Shown here: piece after piece, positions 16,431-25,383 of the stretch | Numbering within the stretch: position 1 is the stretch's first letter | Layout: every line of letters starts with the position of its first letter | NCBI GenBank assembly: GCA_004322215.1 | Contig: SCSM01000017.1 | Coordinates: 1 to 58,517 of the forward strand | Length of the DNA stretch: 58,517 nt | Direction of reading: 5' to 3' | Source: Bacteroidota bacterium | GTDB lineage: Bacteria > Bacteroidota > Ignavibacteria > Kapaibacteriales > UBA2268 | Program-made: the position numbers and the translations under genes | The notes under the pieces: model-generated | Seen by the model: the letters and a program-made list of their open reading frames with translations, nothing else | Told to the model about the DNA's origin: nothing | Databases searched by the model: none

Positions 16431-17522
16431 TTACGGAATCAGCACATATTTATTCAGCTGAAAATCTATTACGCTTTCAGGTTCAGTGAATTTTAAAACG
16501 AAATTTCCCTTTTTGTCTATAAATCCAAACTCTTTCGTATTTTTATTCGAAGCCCATGCAAGCCCGTTTACAAAACTCCCTGCAGTACTGAATTTCGATT
16601 CGATAACATATTGTCCGTTTTTATCTACAAAACCCCATTTCCTGTCCTTCTTCACAGCAGATAAATCCTCCGAAAAATCCAACGCATCATCGAAAAGTGT
16701 TGTTACTGTTGCTTTTCCAGTCTTATCGATAAATCCCCAATGTGTCCTGAAACTGTTATCGAGCTTTCCAACTGCAGCCCTGTCTTCCTTAAAAGGCATG
16801 GCATAATCAAATACCGGATTGATTGCAATTTCACCTTTTTTATTAACGTAGCCGTATTTGCCATTTATCCCTATGACAGCTAAGCCCTCGGAGAAATATC
16901 CGGCTTCATCGTATCTGTATTCAATAACCACATCACCTTTTTTATTTATGAATCCGCATTTGTAATGCTCGTTTGTCACTGCAGCCATTCCCTCGTGGAA
17001 TTTGCTTCCCGAAGCATTTTGAAGTATGATTAAATATTCCCCGTTTTTGTCAATGTAACCTCTTTTATCTTTGTCGAGTATGTAAGCCATTCCACGTTCA
17101 AAATCAGTAGCATCCATAAATTTTGGAGGCAGTACCTGTTTTCCTTCTTTGTTGATGAATCCGTAAACCATGTCATCGTGAGCATCAGTGGTGTATTTCA
17201 TTATGACAGCCATTCCGTCTGAAAAATCCCTTGCCTTGTCACAATCGCAAACGATTGCTGTTTCACCCTTCATATTCAGGAAACAGACTTTTTCTTTTCC
17301 GTCAATTTTTTTCTTCACTCTGAAAAATCCATCTCCATAACCGTCAACATCAGCCAATTCGAGAGGAGGAAAAATGTCTTTACCATCGGGATAGATGAAG
17401 TGCCAGAGCTCGCCTTCTTTATATGCAGCAAGCGGTAGTTTGTCGCTTTTCTTTACTTGTGCGAATGTTGACGATATAATGACCGAGAAAATTAAAACCG
17501 GCAAAAACAATTTTAATTTCAT
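16431..17522 (-). CDS. WG-repeat (KWG) exported protein
   Basis: 363 aa. The signal peptide ends near TFAQ. The body is made of about eight WG-type repeats of 40-45 residues built on G-[FY]-[IV]-[ND]-K-x-G: GFINKEGKQVLPP, GYIDKNGEYLI, GFINKKGDVVIEYRY, GYVNKKGEIAINPVF, GFIDKTGKATVTTLF, GFVDKNGQYVIESKF and GFIDKKGNFVLKF. F-x-[ED]-G-x-A segments (FSEGLAVIG, FHEGMAAV) lie between them. WG repeats probably fold into a beta-propeller-like protein-binding surface. No catalytic motif and no sorting tail, so it is probably periplasmic. Confidence 0.85.
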   Translation of the reverse strand: MKLKLFLPVLIFSVIISSTFAQVKKSDKLPLAAYKEGELWHFIYPDGKDIFPPLELADVDGYGDGFFRVKKKIDGKEKVCFLNMKGETAIVCDCDKARDFSDGMAVIMKYTTDAHDDMVYGFINKEGKQVLPPKFMDATDFERGMAYILDKDKRGYIDKNGEYLIILQNASGSKFHEGMAAVTNEHYKCGFINKKGDVVIEYRYDEAGYFSEGLAVIGINGKYGYVNKKGEIAINPVFDYAMPFKEDRAAVGKLDNSFRTHWGFIDKTGKATVTTLFDDALDFSEDLSAVKKDRKWGFVDKNGQYVIESKFSTAGSFVNGLAWASNKNTKEFGFIDKKGNFVLKFTEPESVIDFQLNKYVLIP

Positions 17523-17664
17523 TAATAATCCTAAATTTAACTAAAACAATAAATCACTAAACGAATATGGATTGGATTTATGCTTATTGAATAAAAATTA
17601 TCCGGTTTAATAATTATAATTTAAAAATTCAATGAAAATTGTAAATTTTAAATTGAAAATTAAT

Positions 17665-18774
17665 TTACCTCATCCTTCTCGGGCAGAGCGGAAGCGGAAC
17701 TTCGTCATTGGTATCGTCGAAATATGTTTCTAAGCAATCAGACGGGTCACAACATGTGTGGCATACACGCTTGTGCGAACGAAAACCCTCCAGCTCTATA
17801 TCTACGGACAGAAATCCATTTTTGACCTGCTCATCTCGAAGTAAATCAGTGCTGAGATATTTCTTGTTATCATCAGGGAAAACAGTTACCACTCTGGCAT
17901 CATCACCAAGTTCGTTCTGGATTTTCAATGCACCAACAAAGTTTGCACCGCTCGATATACCGACACCAATGCCTAGCTCGGAGGACAGCTTTTGAGCCAT
18001 AATAATTGCATCACCATCGTCAACCGATACTACAGAATCGAGTTCGTCGAGCTTAAGTATTGAAGGTATGAACTCATCGGATATACCCTGGATTCTGTGC
18101 TTACCGACCTTGTGCCCTGTGGTTAATGTCGGGGAATTTGCCGGCTCAAGAGGATGAATGTATATTTCCTTACTCTTTTCTTTGAAAAATTTTCCGACAC
18201 CCATGATTGTGCCGCCTGTTCCTACTCCGGCGACAAATGCATGCGGCTTTATGTTTCGGAATGATAATTGCCACCATATTTCAGGTCCCGTCGTCAAATA
18301 ATGCGCTTCAACGTTATCGCCATTCGCAAACTGGCATGGAAGAAAAGCATTACCGATTTTTTCCGCAAGCTCTTCCGATTGTTTTATGCTTCCGAGAAAT
18401 CCGCCTTCTTCGCGACTGATGAGTTTAATGGTTGCACCAAGACTCTTGATAAGATTTAATCTTTCCAAACTCATCCAATCGGGCATGAAGATGGTAACAG
18501 GATGTCCCAATGCCCTCCCGAGAGCAGAGAATGATATACCCGTATTACCGCTCGTTGCTTCGATTATATGTGTTTTATCATTAAGTACTTTTTTCTCATA
18601 AGCACGATACAAAATGTGATAAGCCATCCTGTCTTTTATACTGCCTGTCATGTTCAGGTTTTCAGCTTTAGCGAATATTTTTCTATGTTTTCCTTTGTAT
18701 TTGAAATCTATCTCAAGTAAAGGTGTATTACCGATTAAATGCGATAATCCCTGAATTCTTTTTCTCATTTCCAT
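17665..18774 (-). CDS. Cysteine synthase/cystathionine beta-synthase-family PLP enzyme with Cys-rich tail
   Basis: 369 aa. Fold-type II PLP enzyme: IGNTPLLEI at 14-22, PLP lysine Lys47 in NMTGSIKDR, phosphate/substrate loop [10 protein letters not shown] at about 93-102, [17 protein letters not shown], the PLP-phosphate Gly loop [12 protein letters not shown] and [10 protein letters not shown] near the C-terminal substrate site. It should perform a beta-replacement on O-acetylserine, serine or a similar substrate to make cysteine or cystathionine. Unlike plain CysK it ends in about 35 residues with five cysteines ([20 protein letters not shown]), a possible metal-binding or redox-sensing tail. 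There are no CBS domains. It stands alone between the WG-repeat gene and tRNA-His. Exact substrate uncertain. Confidence 0.85.
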   Translation of the reverse strand: MEMRKRIQGLSHLIGNTPLLEIDFKYKGKHRKIFAKAENLNMTGSIKDRMAYHILYRAYEKKVLNDKTHIIEATSGNTGISFSALGRALGHPVTIFMPDWMSLERLNLIKSLGATIKLISREEGGFLGSIKQSEELAEKIGNAFLPCQFANGDNVEAHYLTTGPEIWWQLSFRNIKPHAFVAGVGTGGTIMGVGKFFKEKSKEIYIHPLEPANSPTLTTGHKVGKHRIQGISDEFIPSILKLDELDSVVSVDDGDAIIMAQKLSSELGIGVGISSGANFVGALKIQNELGDDARVVTVFPDDNKKYLSTDLLRDEQVKNGFLSVDIELEGFRSHKRVCHTCCDPSDCLETYFDDTNDEVPLPLCPRRMR

Positions 18775-18898
18775 AATAAATTATCATATATTAAAAATTG
18801 TATTGAATAGTGAAATGTAAATTAAGAGATAATGAGAAAATGAACAAGTGATGTTCCTTAATTGAAAATGAAAACGGATAATAAAATTCATTTTTTTG

Positions 18899-18972
18899 GG
18901 CGAGGGACGGGGCTCGAACCCGCGACAACCAGAGCCACAATCTGGGACTCTACCAACTGAGCTACCCCCGCC
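18899..18972 (-). tRNA. tRNA-His (anticodon GTG)
   Basis: Minus-strand reading gives an 8-bp acceptor GGCGGGGG/CCCTCGCC including the extra G(-1):C73 pair diagnostic of tRNA-His. The D arm is GCTC/GAGT, the anticodon stem CCAGA/TCTGG has loop TTGTGGC (anticodon GTG), and the T arm is GCGGG-TTCGAGC-CCCGT. No encoded CCA. Confidence 0.95.
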
Positions 18973-19246
18973 GTATTATTTCGAGATTACAAAAATAAAG
19001 AAAATTATTTGCTTATCATAACATTTTTCGGTTACAATTACCGACAAGGTTCACTACCAAAGGCAATTTGAACGTGATGTGATGTTACCCTTATTTACAC
19101 TTACATGTTGTATTGTATATTTTTAATGAAATGATACTGTGATACTTGAAATAGCACAATTAAAGTTTAAGTAAAATATCCCTGTTTAAACAGAATTAAT
19201 ATATAATTCTACAAAAAAGAAAAACATATATTATGAACTTGATAAT

Positions 19247-20614
19247 TTATTTTACTTTCGTAACAGTTGTCTTTACTATTCCATCAGGTAAAGTTCCTCC
19301 TCCGTCAGGAATTTTCTCCACGAGTTCCTGGTAATCTTTGTTTGCATCAAAAGTAAGCCCAAGCGGACCTGTTACCGTTTTAGATCCTGGTTCAGACCAA
19401 GGCGGGGCATCTTTACAGCTTATCTTAAAAGATGGAGTATAACCCCAAGAATTACCGTTCATAAAGATATTAATCTGATGTTCTAAAGGATTGAAGCTCC
19501 CTCCAAATGAAACGCCATTAGAAATATTAAAATAGCCATCACCGGGTTGTGTTATTGTGTAGGTGCATGTCCCCTCGCTTTGTGATTTTGGTGTTACTTT
19601 TGCCTCTTCATTATATAAATTTAACACCATTACAGATAAATCGTCCTTTAATAATACACTCATTCTTGCACTGTCGGTTACAGTGAAGAATTTTTTTCCC
19701 GCACCAAATCCTAAAGGTATGTTTGATGTAAATACTATAGAGTAAAGCGCTCCCTCAATTACCAAAATATTGGAAATCAATTTCGGGTTTTTAAAAGTTT
19801 TGTCCTTATAGGTAAAAGTTAAGTTACTGAGTGTCGCAGAAACCGCCACAGGATTATGACTTTCATCAGGTACAACCGAAGGCGCAATGAATGTAGCTTT
19901 GTTTTCATCTGTTTTTACGATTTGACCGGAAGCAGCATTGCCACTGGTGCCGTTCACCTGCCATGTTGAAACATAAGTTTTGTTTTCATTTAAATAAGGA
20001 AGGTCAACGTTCTCTTCTGTCTTGTATTTGGGTTCTCCTATATATATTACTTCCAAATCAATACTTTCATTTATTTTTACAATTGCTTCCGAAGGGACAA
20101 TACTGATTTTCTCAAACTCACTCACATCGCAGAAATGTTTAATCTGTACGCTGATTTTTTTCTCAACAACATCTAATGAAAAAACTTTCGGTGCTAACCA
20201 TGTTTTATCAGTATCCTGATAGGCAATTCCCAGAAACTCTTCATTAGCCGGAAGAGTATCGGCATAAGAAAAGGTTACCGTTACCAGCTGGGCGAATTTT
20301 ATGCCTTCGGGTAACAAACGATAAGCAATGCCAAATCCACCCGGGCAATGGCTGGTTACGGGTTGAATACTGAAAACAGTTGCTGAGCTTACTGCACCGG
20401 CAGGAACTGTTAATTCTAAGATTCCGTCGGCTGAAGAAAGCGAACCGCCGCTTGCGTCAATGGTAGCCGTAACAGCAGGTCCCAGTGGTGTCCCAACAGG
20501 AGTAACCAGTGGTTCATTGTTATCCGTCGGGTTTGTGCCTGAATCGTTATTATTGCATCCGGTGAATAAAGCAACACAGATAGCAATAGCAGAGAAAAGT
20601 ATAATTTTTTTCAT
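19247..20614 (-). CDS. Large lipoprotein with ZU5-like beta domain
   Basis: 455 aa. Signal peptide with lipobox LFTGC (Cys20), then a low-complexity linker NNNDSGTNPTDNN. Residues 45-165 resemble a ZU5-type beta domain: ATIDASGGSLSSADGILEL, TVPAGAVSSATVFSIQPV, YRLLPEGIKFAQLVTVTFSY, VQIKHFCDVS. These are found in exported proteins as assembly or autoproteolysis-related modules. Residues 170-290 look like a bacterial Ig-like domain (VPSEAIVKINESIDLEVIY). The C-terminal 150 residues have no pattern I recognise. Probably a structural outer-membrane or surface protein. It lies downstream of a small membrane protein gene on the same strand, with an AT-rich 170-nt gap. Confidence 0.75.
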   Translation of the reverse strand: MKKIILFSAIAICVALFTGCNNNDSGTNPTDNNEPLVTPVGTPLGPAVTATIDASGGSLSSADGILELTVPAGAVSSATVFSIQPVTSHCPGGFGIAYRLLPEGIKFAQLVTVTFSYADTLPANEEFLGIAYQDTDKTWLAPKVFSLDVVEKKISVQIKHFCDVSEFEKISIVPSEAIVKINESIDLEVIYIGEPKYKTEENVDLPYLNENKTYVSTWQVNGTSGNAASGQIVKTDENKATFIAPSVVPDESHNPVAVSATLSNLTFTYKDKTFKNPKLISNILVIEGALYSIVFTSNIPLGFGAGKKFFTVTDSARMSVLLKDDLSVMVLNLYNEEAKVTPKSQSEGTCTYTITQPGDGYFNISNGVSFGGSFNPLEHQINIFMNGNSWGYTPSFKISCKDAPPWSEPGSKTVTGPLGLTFDANKDYQELVEKIPDGGGTLPDGIVKTTVTKVK

Positions 20615-20781
20615 AAGTATACTTCTATTTAATAAAAGAAATTAAAAAGAATATAATTAAGATTTTTTAATCTTATTATTAATAATAACAATTTACGAAA
20701 TTTCCTAACTTTTTCTAATAAATAATTTATAATATTAGATGAATCAGTAGTAATTAAAACAATTCTGGAAAAAAAAGTTTT

Positions 20782-21300
20782 CTAAAAAGATATTGAGATT
20801 CCAATTATTTTTCCTCTATTTGGAAAAGAATAACTTGTATTATATTTTGGAAAAAATTCAATCCCATTATTAGTAATTGTCCTGTTGTACAATTCTACTG
20901 CTTCCTCTAAACTCGTAATTGCCGATGAAGCTACAAGTAATCCAATGATAACTGCACAGGAACCGACAAGAATCATCGGCGTGTAATAATCGAGCCATTT
21001 TCCGCCTCCTAAATAGCCGCCAAGCGGCCAGCCGATACATCCACCTCCAATTATGCCAATTATTTCCGAAGTTGATGATTTGGTATTATAACTGTCGAGT
21101 TTATCGAGACAATCATTGCAATTTCTCATCAGCACTTTTAACTCATTCATATTATTCTCAAGCTTTTTGAAATTGACCCCACCATCGAGAGAATATTTCG
21201 GCTCGGAGAACATTGAAGTATGAAGTGTGATTCTTTGTGAATAACAATTTTGAATTAAGACAAATGCTACGAGTATTGAAATGATATGTGTTGATTTCAT
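20782..21300 (-). CDS. Small exported/membrane protein, unknown
   Basis: 172 aa; no family recognised. An N-terminal hydrophobic stretch ends near CYSQ, a probable signal peptide. Residues 45-72 hold a short helical segment with a Cys pair (MRNCNDCLDKLDSY). Residues 80-127 are hydrophobic and glycine-rich (GIIGGGCIGWPLGGYLGGG, then a helix MILVGSCAVIIGLLVASSAI), giving one or two membrane passes. It ends in a polar segment rich in Asn, Phe and Tyr. It sits between the ZU5-like lipoprotein and the TldE/TldD genes on the same strand. Confidence 0.65.
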   Translation of the reverse strand: MKSTHIISILVAFVLIQNCYSQRITLHTSMFSEPKYSLDGGVNFKKLENNMNELKVLMRNCNDCLDKLDSYNTKSSTSEIIGIIGGGCIGWPLGGYLGGGKWLDYYTPMILVGSCAVIIGLLVASSAITSLEEAVELYNRTITNNGIEFFPKYNTSYSFPNRGKIIGISISF

Positions 21301-21407
21301 TTTATTTCTCCAAAATAAAATTAATTAGTTTTTTGTATAAATAATATTGAAAATCAAACCTCTGTATTTATAGCAGAGGTTTGACAAAGAAAATTAATTT
21401 CATATTT

Positions 21408-23270
21408 TCACTTCCCGACAGGGTTCACAACCACAGGCAGTTTCCCTGTTATCAATCGTTTTTCTTTTTGTACATCCATTTCGTCAATCAAAATGGCATC
21501 GGGAACGATGAAAGATGATGGAATTCCACTTAAATTCCAACTTTCTGAGCCGGCGAATCCGAAGGCAAATGAGAACAAGCCGCTCATTCCGCCTCCCTGC
21601 GAAAGCATCGTGTTATATGCAAATTTTTGTGCCGATGAACCTGCTATTTTTTTCAATGTGCTTAACGATATACTACCTATTTCGGCAGAGCGCAATAGTT
21701 CTTCTTTACCATCAGCTACCGATACTTTGTAAATAGCAATCGGCTTACTGACAGAACCTTTCTTTTCAAAACCCGAAGCGAATGACATTATTGAGGATTC
21801 ATCCATCTTTGTTTTGATTGATGAAGCCGGTGATTTTAGCTTTCTGATAATAATAGCATAATCCAATCCTCCTTCTTTAGCTTTCTCAATCAGTAGCTTT
21901 TTAAGTTCATCCCTCTTAAGAGTTTCAGAAAATGAAAAGTCGATTACACCAGCCCCTATATCGGATGTAACCGATGAACCCTGGAACTTGACCCTCTTAC
22001 TTCCGTTTGAGCCATCGAGTTTTGGTGTCGGAATCCTGCTGTTCAAAATAGTTTTTAACGAACCCTTATCAACAAGCGTTAGTTCATTCGGAGGGACGAC
22101 ACCTTCCATATCAACCTGGTAACTTCCGATTAATTTTTTACCGTCAAATTCGGTTTTTGATGGAGTTGATTTTATAGTAAGATTATCAGCAAGAATTTTC
22201 TTTCCCATTTTATCATCGAGTGATTTTCCCATCATTTGATTAGCAAATAACAAAAACTTCGGGTCGCTGTAAATCAATTTTCTTATCGCTAAAAGTCCTT
22301 CATTTTCGGAGAATAGACGTTGTGAGAGCATTTCACCTACTGCCTGGTCTTCGAATAATACTGGACCTGTATATGATTCCTCGAAAGATTTTGCTTTTCT
22401 CAATGAGACAAGATTTTCTGCCATTTTCTTTACATCAGATTTCATCGCATCAAGCTTGGGTAAATCCTCTGGACTAACTTCATAATACAAAACCTGGTCA
22501 AAAAGCGGTTCTCCGTCTTCCGCCTGCGTGTACGCATTCACCTGGACCGCAGCGAGAGTTACGGGAAAAACTGTTTCGGTTTCTTCGCTGTTAATATAAA
22601 ATTCATCCCCCTGGATAAAAGTTATTGTTACTTCCGACTTATAAATATCCGGGTAAGTTCCGAATAGACCGGAAATTTCTTTTGCCGCAGATTCCCATTT
22701 TGTTTTATTGAAATCAAATTTCACAGGGGAAAGTTTTTTATTTACAACCGGTGCCTTGAAAAGGTCTCCAAGTGCCGAATCTTCAGGTGTAAGCTTCTGC
22801 TGGTTGATTGCTGATATTTTCTTCTCATAAGTTTCTGCTGCACGTTTATACATCTCATCTGTTGATTTCCAGATTACCCTTCGAATTCCGTCATAATCGT
22901 TTTCCAATGGAAGCTCATCATTGGTGAAGCCGGACACAAAATCACCTCCCGATTCCGGGTCAAAGAAATTTTCCTGTGTTCTTTTGTAATCCCCTACAAT
23001 AATGCGCGACCACAGCGAGCGATAGGGTTTTACTTCAGAAACAACGATTGCTCCGAGTGATGCTTTTAGTGACATAACCTTTAAATCATGAATATTATAG
23101 CAGATGAAAAACGGCTTTTTTAGATTTTCGAGCGAAAGATTATTCAAATTCCTGCCCAACTCATCTTTCACAGCTTTAATAATTATGTCTCTTGAATTGC
23201 TTTGCTGGGAATAAGATAAAGTAATACCCAGGACTAATGTTATGACTATTGATATTATTTTCTTTTTCAT
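21408..23270 (-). CDS. Exported TldE/PmbA-like partner protein
   Basis: 620 aa. The signal peptide ends near LSYSQ. Overall layout follows the TldD/PmbA (peptidase U62) family: DIIIKAVKDELGRNLNNLSLENLKKPFFICYNIHDL at the start, the middle segment YTGPVLFEDQAVGEML at about 320-340, and a C-terminal barrel ending VPDAILIDEMDVQKEKRL. At the place where the TldD neighbour has HEIFGH this protein reads QAVGEMLSQRLF, so the zinc motif is absent, as in the non-catalytic TldE subunit. It lies 29 nt downstream of the tldD-like gene. A heterodimer of the two in the periplasm is the natural inference. Unlike cytoplasmic E. coli TldD/E, both carry signal peptides. Confidence 0.82.
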   Translation of the reverse strand: MKKKIISIVITLVLGITLSYSQQSNSRDIIIKAVKDELGRNLNNLSLENLKKPFFICYNIHDLKVMSLKASLGAIVVSEVKPYRSLWSRIIVGDYKRTQENFFDPESGGDFVSGFTNDELPLENDYDGIRRVIWKSTDEMYKRAAETYEKKISAINQQKLTPEDSALGDLFKAPVVNKKLSPVKFDFNKTKWESAAKEISGLFGTYPDIYKSEVTITFIQGDEFYINSEETETVFPVTLAAVQVNAYTQAEDGEPLFDQVLYYEVSPEDLPKLDAMKSDVKKMAENLVSLRKAKSFEESYTGPVLFEDQAVGEMLSQRLFSENEGLLAIRKLIYSDPKFLLFANQMMGKSLDDKMGKKILADNLTIKSTPSKTEFDGKKLIGSYQVDMEGVVPPNELTLVDKGSLKTILNSRIPTPKLDGSNGSKRVKFQGSSVTSDIGAGVIDFSFSETLKRDELKKLLIEKAKEGGLDYAIIIRKLKSPASSIKTKMDESSIMSFASGFEKKGSVSKPIAIYKVSVADGKEELLRSAEIGSISLSTLKKIAGSSAQKFAYNTMLSQGGGMSGLFSFAFGFAGSESWNLSGIPSSFIVPDAILIDEMDVQKEKRLITGKLPVVVNPVGK

Positions 23271-23299
23271 TTATACCTCTTTAAATTTATTTTTATTAA

Positions 23300-25012
23300 T
23301 TATTCGGGAATTGAACCGGGGCGAGGCAGAATCGGCGGCTTATCCTGCGATTTGCTTTTCTTCTGCACTTCAATCCGTTTAACAAATATCGAAGGAGTCG
23401 ACGAACTGACAGGGACACCACCCGATTCGGCTCCACAAGTGCCGTTAAACACTTCATAATCGCTTCCTGCCTCTGCTATCTGTGAAAACATCGAGAGTGG
23501 TGTTCCGACAAGGTCAACGCCACGCACAAGCTCGTCGGGTCTGCCGTCAACATATACCTTGTAAACTTCTGTCGGCATTACATTGAAAGAATTTGGAATT
23601 GTCCTTCCGGTAATAGTAAAACCGCCGGTTATATCCTCAAAAAAGTACCCGAATGGAATTCCCTGCGATTTACACTCGTCAATCAGCTTTTTTCTCAGCT
23701 GTTCTTTCGTCAGAGGATTGGTCGTTTCCAAAATAAGGTTGGACTGCCGGCAAACCGGCTTGTATCCGGACTGCGCCCTGCCATGTCCGTTAGAATGAGG
23801 AAACTTGTCAATCGGGCTTCTTGACATTAAAAAATTCTTCAAAATCCCATTTTCAATAACTGCAACTTTTTCTCCTTTCATACCCTCGTCATCATACATA
23901 TAATAGCCGTTAAGGTCAACCCCGTTATGTGATTTGATAGATGGGTCGAATATCACACTCATCTGAGCGGGAAGAATCAGTTCGCCGACTTTTTTCTTGA
24001 AAGTCTGTCCTTCATCTTCGCTTTTTTGCCTGTGCCCTTCAACTCTGTGACCGAATATTTCATGGAAAAATACACCGGCTGACCTGCCTGAAAGAATCGC
24101 CGGTCCTGTGTACGGGTCAACGACTGGAGCATTCTGCATTTTCTTTAACTTATCAACCAACTCGGTAACCTCTTTTATTACCTGTTCATCATTTGGTAAA
24201 TTTTCCGGCTTGTATGCAAAGTAGGAGAGATATAAAGGGAGTTCCATTCCGTCATTTGCCTTAATAGTCCCGCTCACAAATAAACGAACCCCAAACCTGT
24301 TCTGAACAATTTTCGTGCCTTCAGTCGAAACAAAGTATTTTCTCTCGACACTGAAATTGACTGTAGCATCGCCTCTGTATATGTCTTTTTCTTTTAACAA
24401 TATTTTGGAATATCTTTTCAACCTGTCTTCCCATACTGTTCTGTCGAAGCTGTAGTCCTTTGGATTTAGCGGTTCTTCGTAATATTCCACTTTGCCGTTA
24501 TCATTCGAAAAATCTGCAGATGTATCCTCTGCTGTAACTTTAACTGCAACATTTGCTTTCACCTTCGCAAATTTATCTGCTGCCGTTCTGTACTCGTCAT
24601 TCGTAACGTTCCAGATGATTTGCCGGATTGCCTTTTCATCATCATCGATAGGAAGTAAATTGTTCTGGGGTAGCATTCCGAAAATCTCGCTCAGTTGGTC
24701 GCCTCTTAGTTCATGTGTATTATCGAGAACATTGTTCCCCACCCTGATTTGAGTTGTAAAGTAATGTTTGTGCGATTCATCCGAGTTGGTAATATTTCCG
24801 AAAGAGGCGCTGACAGTATATCTCCGCACGTCATCCACCCTGTAACAAATATAATATGGCGGATTCTCCTGTGTCTTGAGTACATCCATTTCACGGTTCA
24901 TTTCATCGGTGATTATATCGAGCAATTTATCAGGTGCTGCTGTCAGATTAATTGCAGTAGATATGAAAAACGAAATGAAAATAATTATAAACAAACTTAA
25001 CTTTTGACGCAT
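23300..25012 (-). CDS. Exported TldD-like zinc metallopeptidase
   Basis: 570 aa. The signal peptide ends near LTAAP. It has the TldD core: DPYTGPAILSGRSAGVFFHEIFGH with the zinc motif HExxxH at His317-His322, RVEGHRQKSEDEGQTF after it, and GTCGAESGGVPVSSSTPSIF near residue 530, where the Cys matches the third zinc ligand of TldD. The family cleaves extended unstructured peptides in a TldD/TldE barrel, for example in microcin maturation in E. coli. Here the pair is sent to the periplasm, so the role is probably peptide or misfolded-protein turnover, or trimming of an exported peptide. The next gene, 29 nt downstream, is the zinc-less TldE-like partner. No precursor peptide gene is evident nearby. 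Confidence 0.9.
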   Translation of the reverse strand: MRQKLSLFIIIFISFFISTAINLTAAPDKLLDIITDEMNREMDVLKTQENPPYYICYRVDDVRRYTVSASFGNITNSDESHKHYFTTQIRVGNNVLDNTHELRGDQLSEIFGMLPQNNLLPIDDDEKAIRQIIWNVTNDEYRTAADKFAKVKANVAVKVTAEDTSADFSNDNGKVEYYEEPLNPKDYSFDRTVWEDRLKRYSKILLKEKDIYRGDATVNFSVERKYFVSTEGTKIVQNRFGVRLFVSGTIKANDGMELPLYLSYFAYKPENLPNDEQVIKEVTELVDKLKKMQNAPVVDPYTGPAILSGRSAGVFFHEIFGHRVEGHRQKSEDEGQTFKKKVGELILPAQMSVIFDPSIKSHNGVDLNGYYMYDDEGMKGEKVAVIENGILKNFLMSRSPIDKFPHSNGHGRAQSGYKPVCRQSNLILETTNPLTKEQLRKKLIDECKSQGIPFGYFFEDITGGFTITGRTIPNSFNVMPTEVYKVYVDGRPDELVRGVDLVGTPLSMFSQIAEAGSDYEVFNGTCGAESGGVPVSSSTPSIFVKRIEVQKKSKSQDKPPILPRPGSIPE

Positions 25013-25383
25013 AATTTCTCCTGATTAATTATGAATTTATCAATTATAAATAAGAGTCAAAAAGCAATTCAAACATGAAATATAAAAGTATGAATAAGTT
25101 CCAGTCGAAATGTAGTGATAAATTATTGAAAAAGAAAATTTATTTTGTGTAATGTTTAATGTTTGACAATTGATGCTCTAAATTACTTTTTTTAAAGGTA
25201 TAATAATTTTTGATTTATTCGACTCAATAATTTGGATAAATTAATTAATTGTTTATGTAAAATTGGTCACTATCACTGACTGATTTTACGTAAATTCGGT
25301 CATTAAAACAACCAAATTATTCCGTATAAATTGATAATAGTGGAGGTTTGAATTAGAATATAATCCTATTAATTCTATTAATT
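25013..25383. other. Intergenic region, no gene seen
   Basis: About 370 AT-rich nt between the TldD-like gene and the end of the giant glycosyltransferase gene. It has similar words AATTGGTCA and AATTCGGTCA 36 nt apart and the near-palindrome GGTCACTATCACTGACT, but nothing I would call a site. Any tldD promoter should lie in its right-hand (low-coordinate) part near 25013-25200. Confidence 0.5.
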
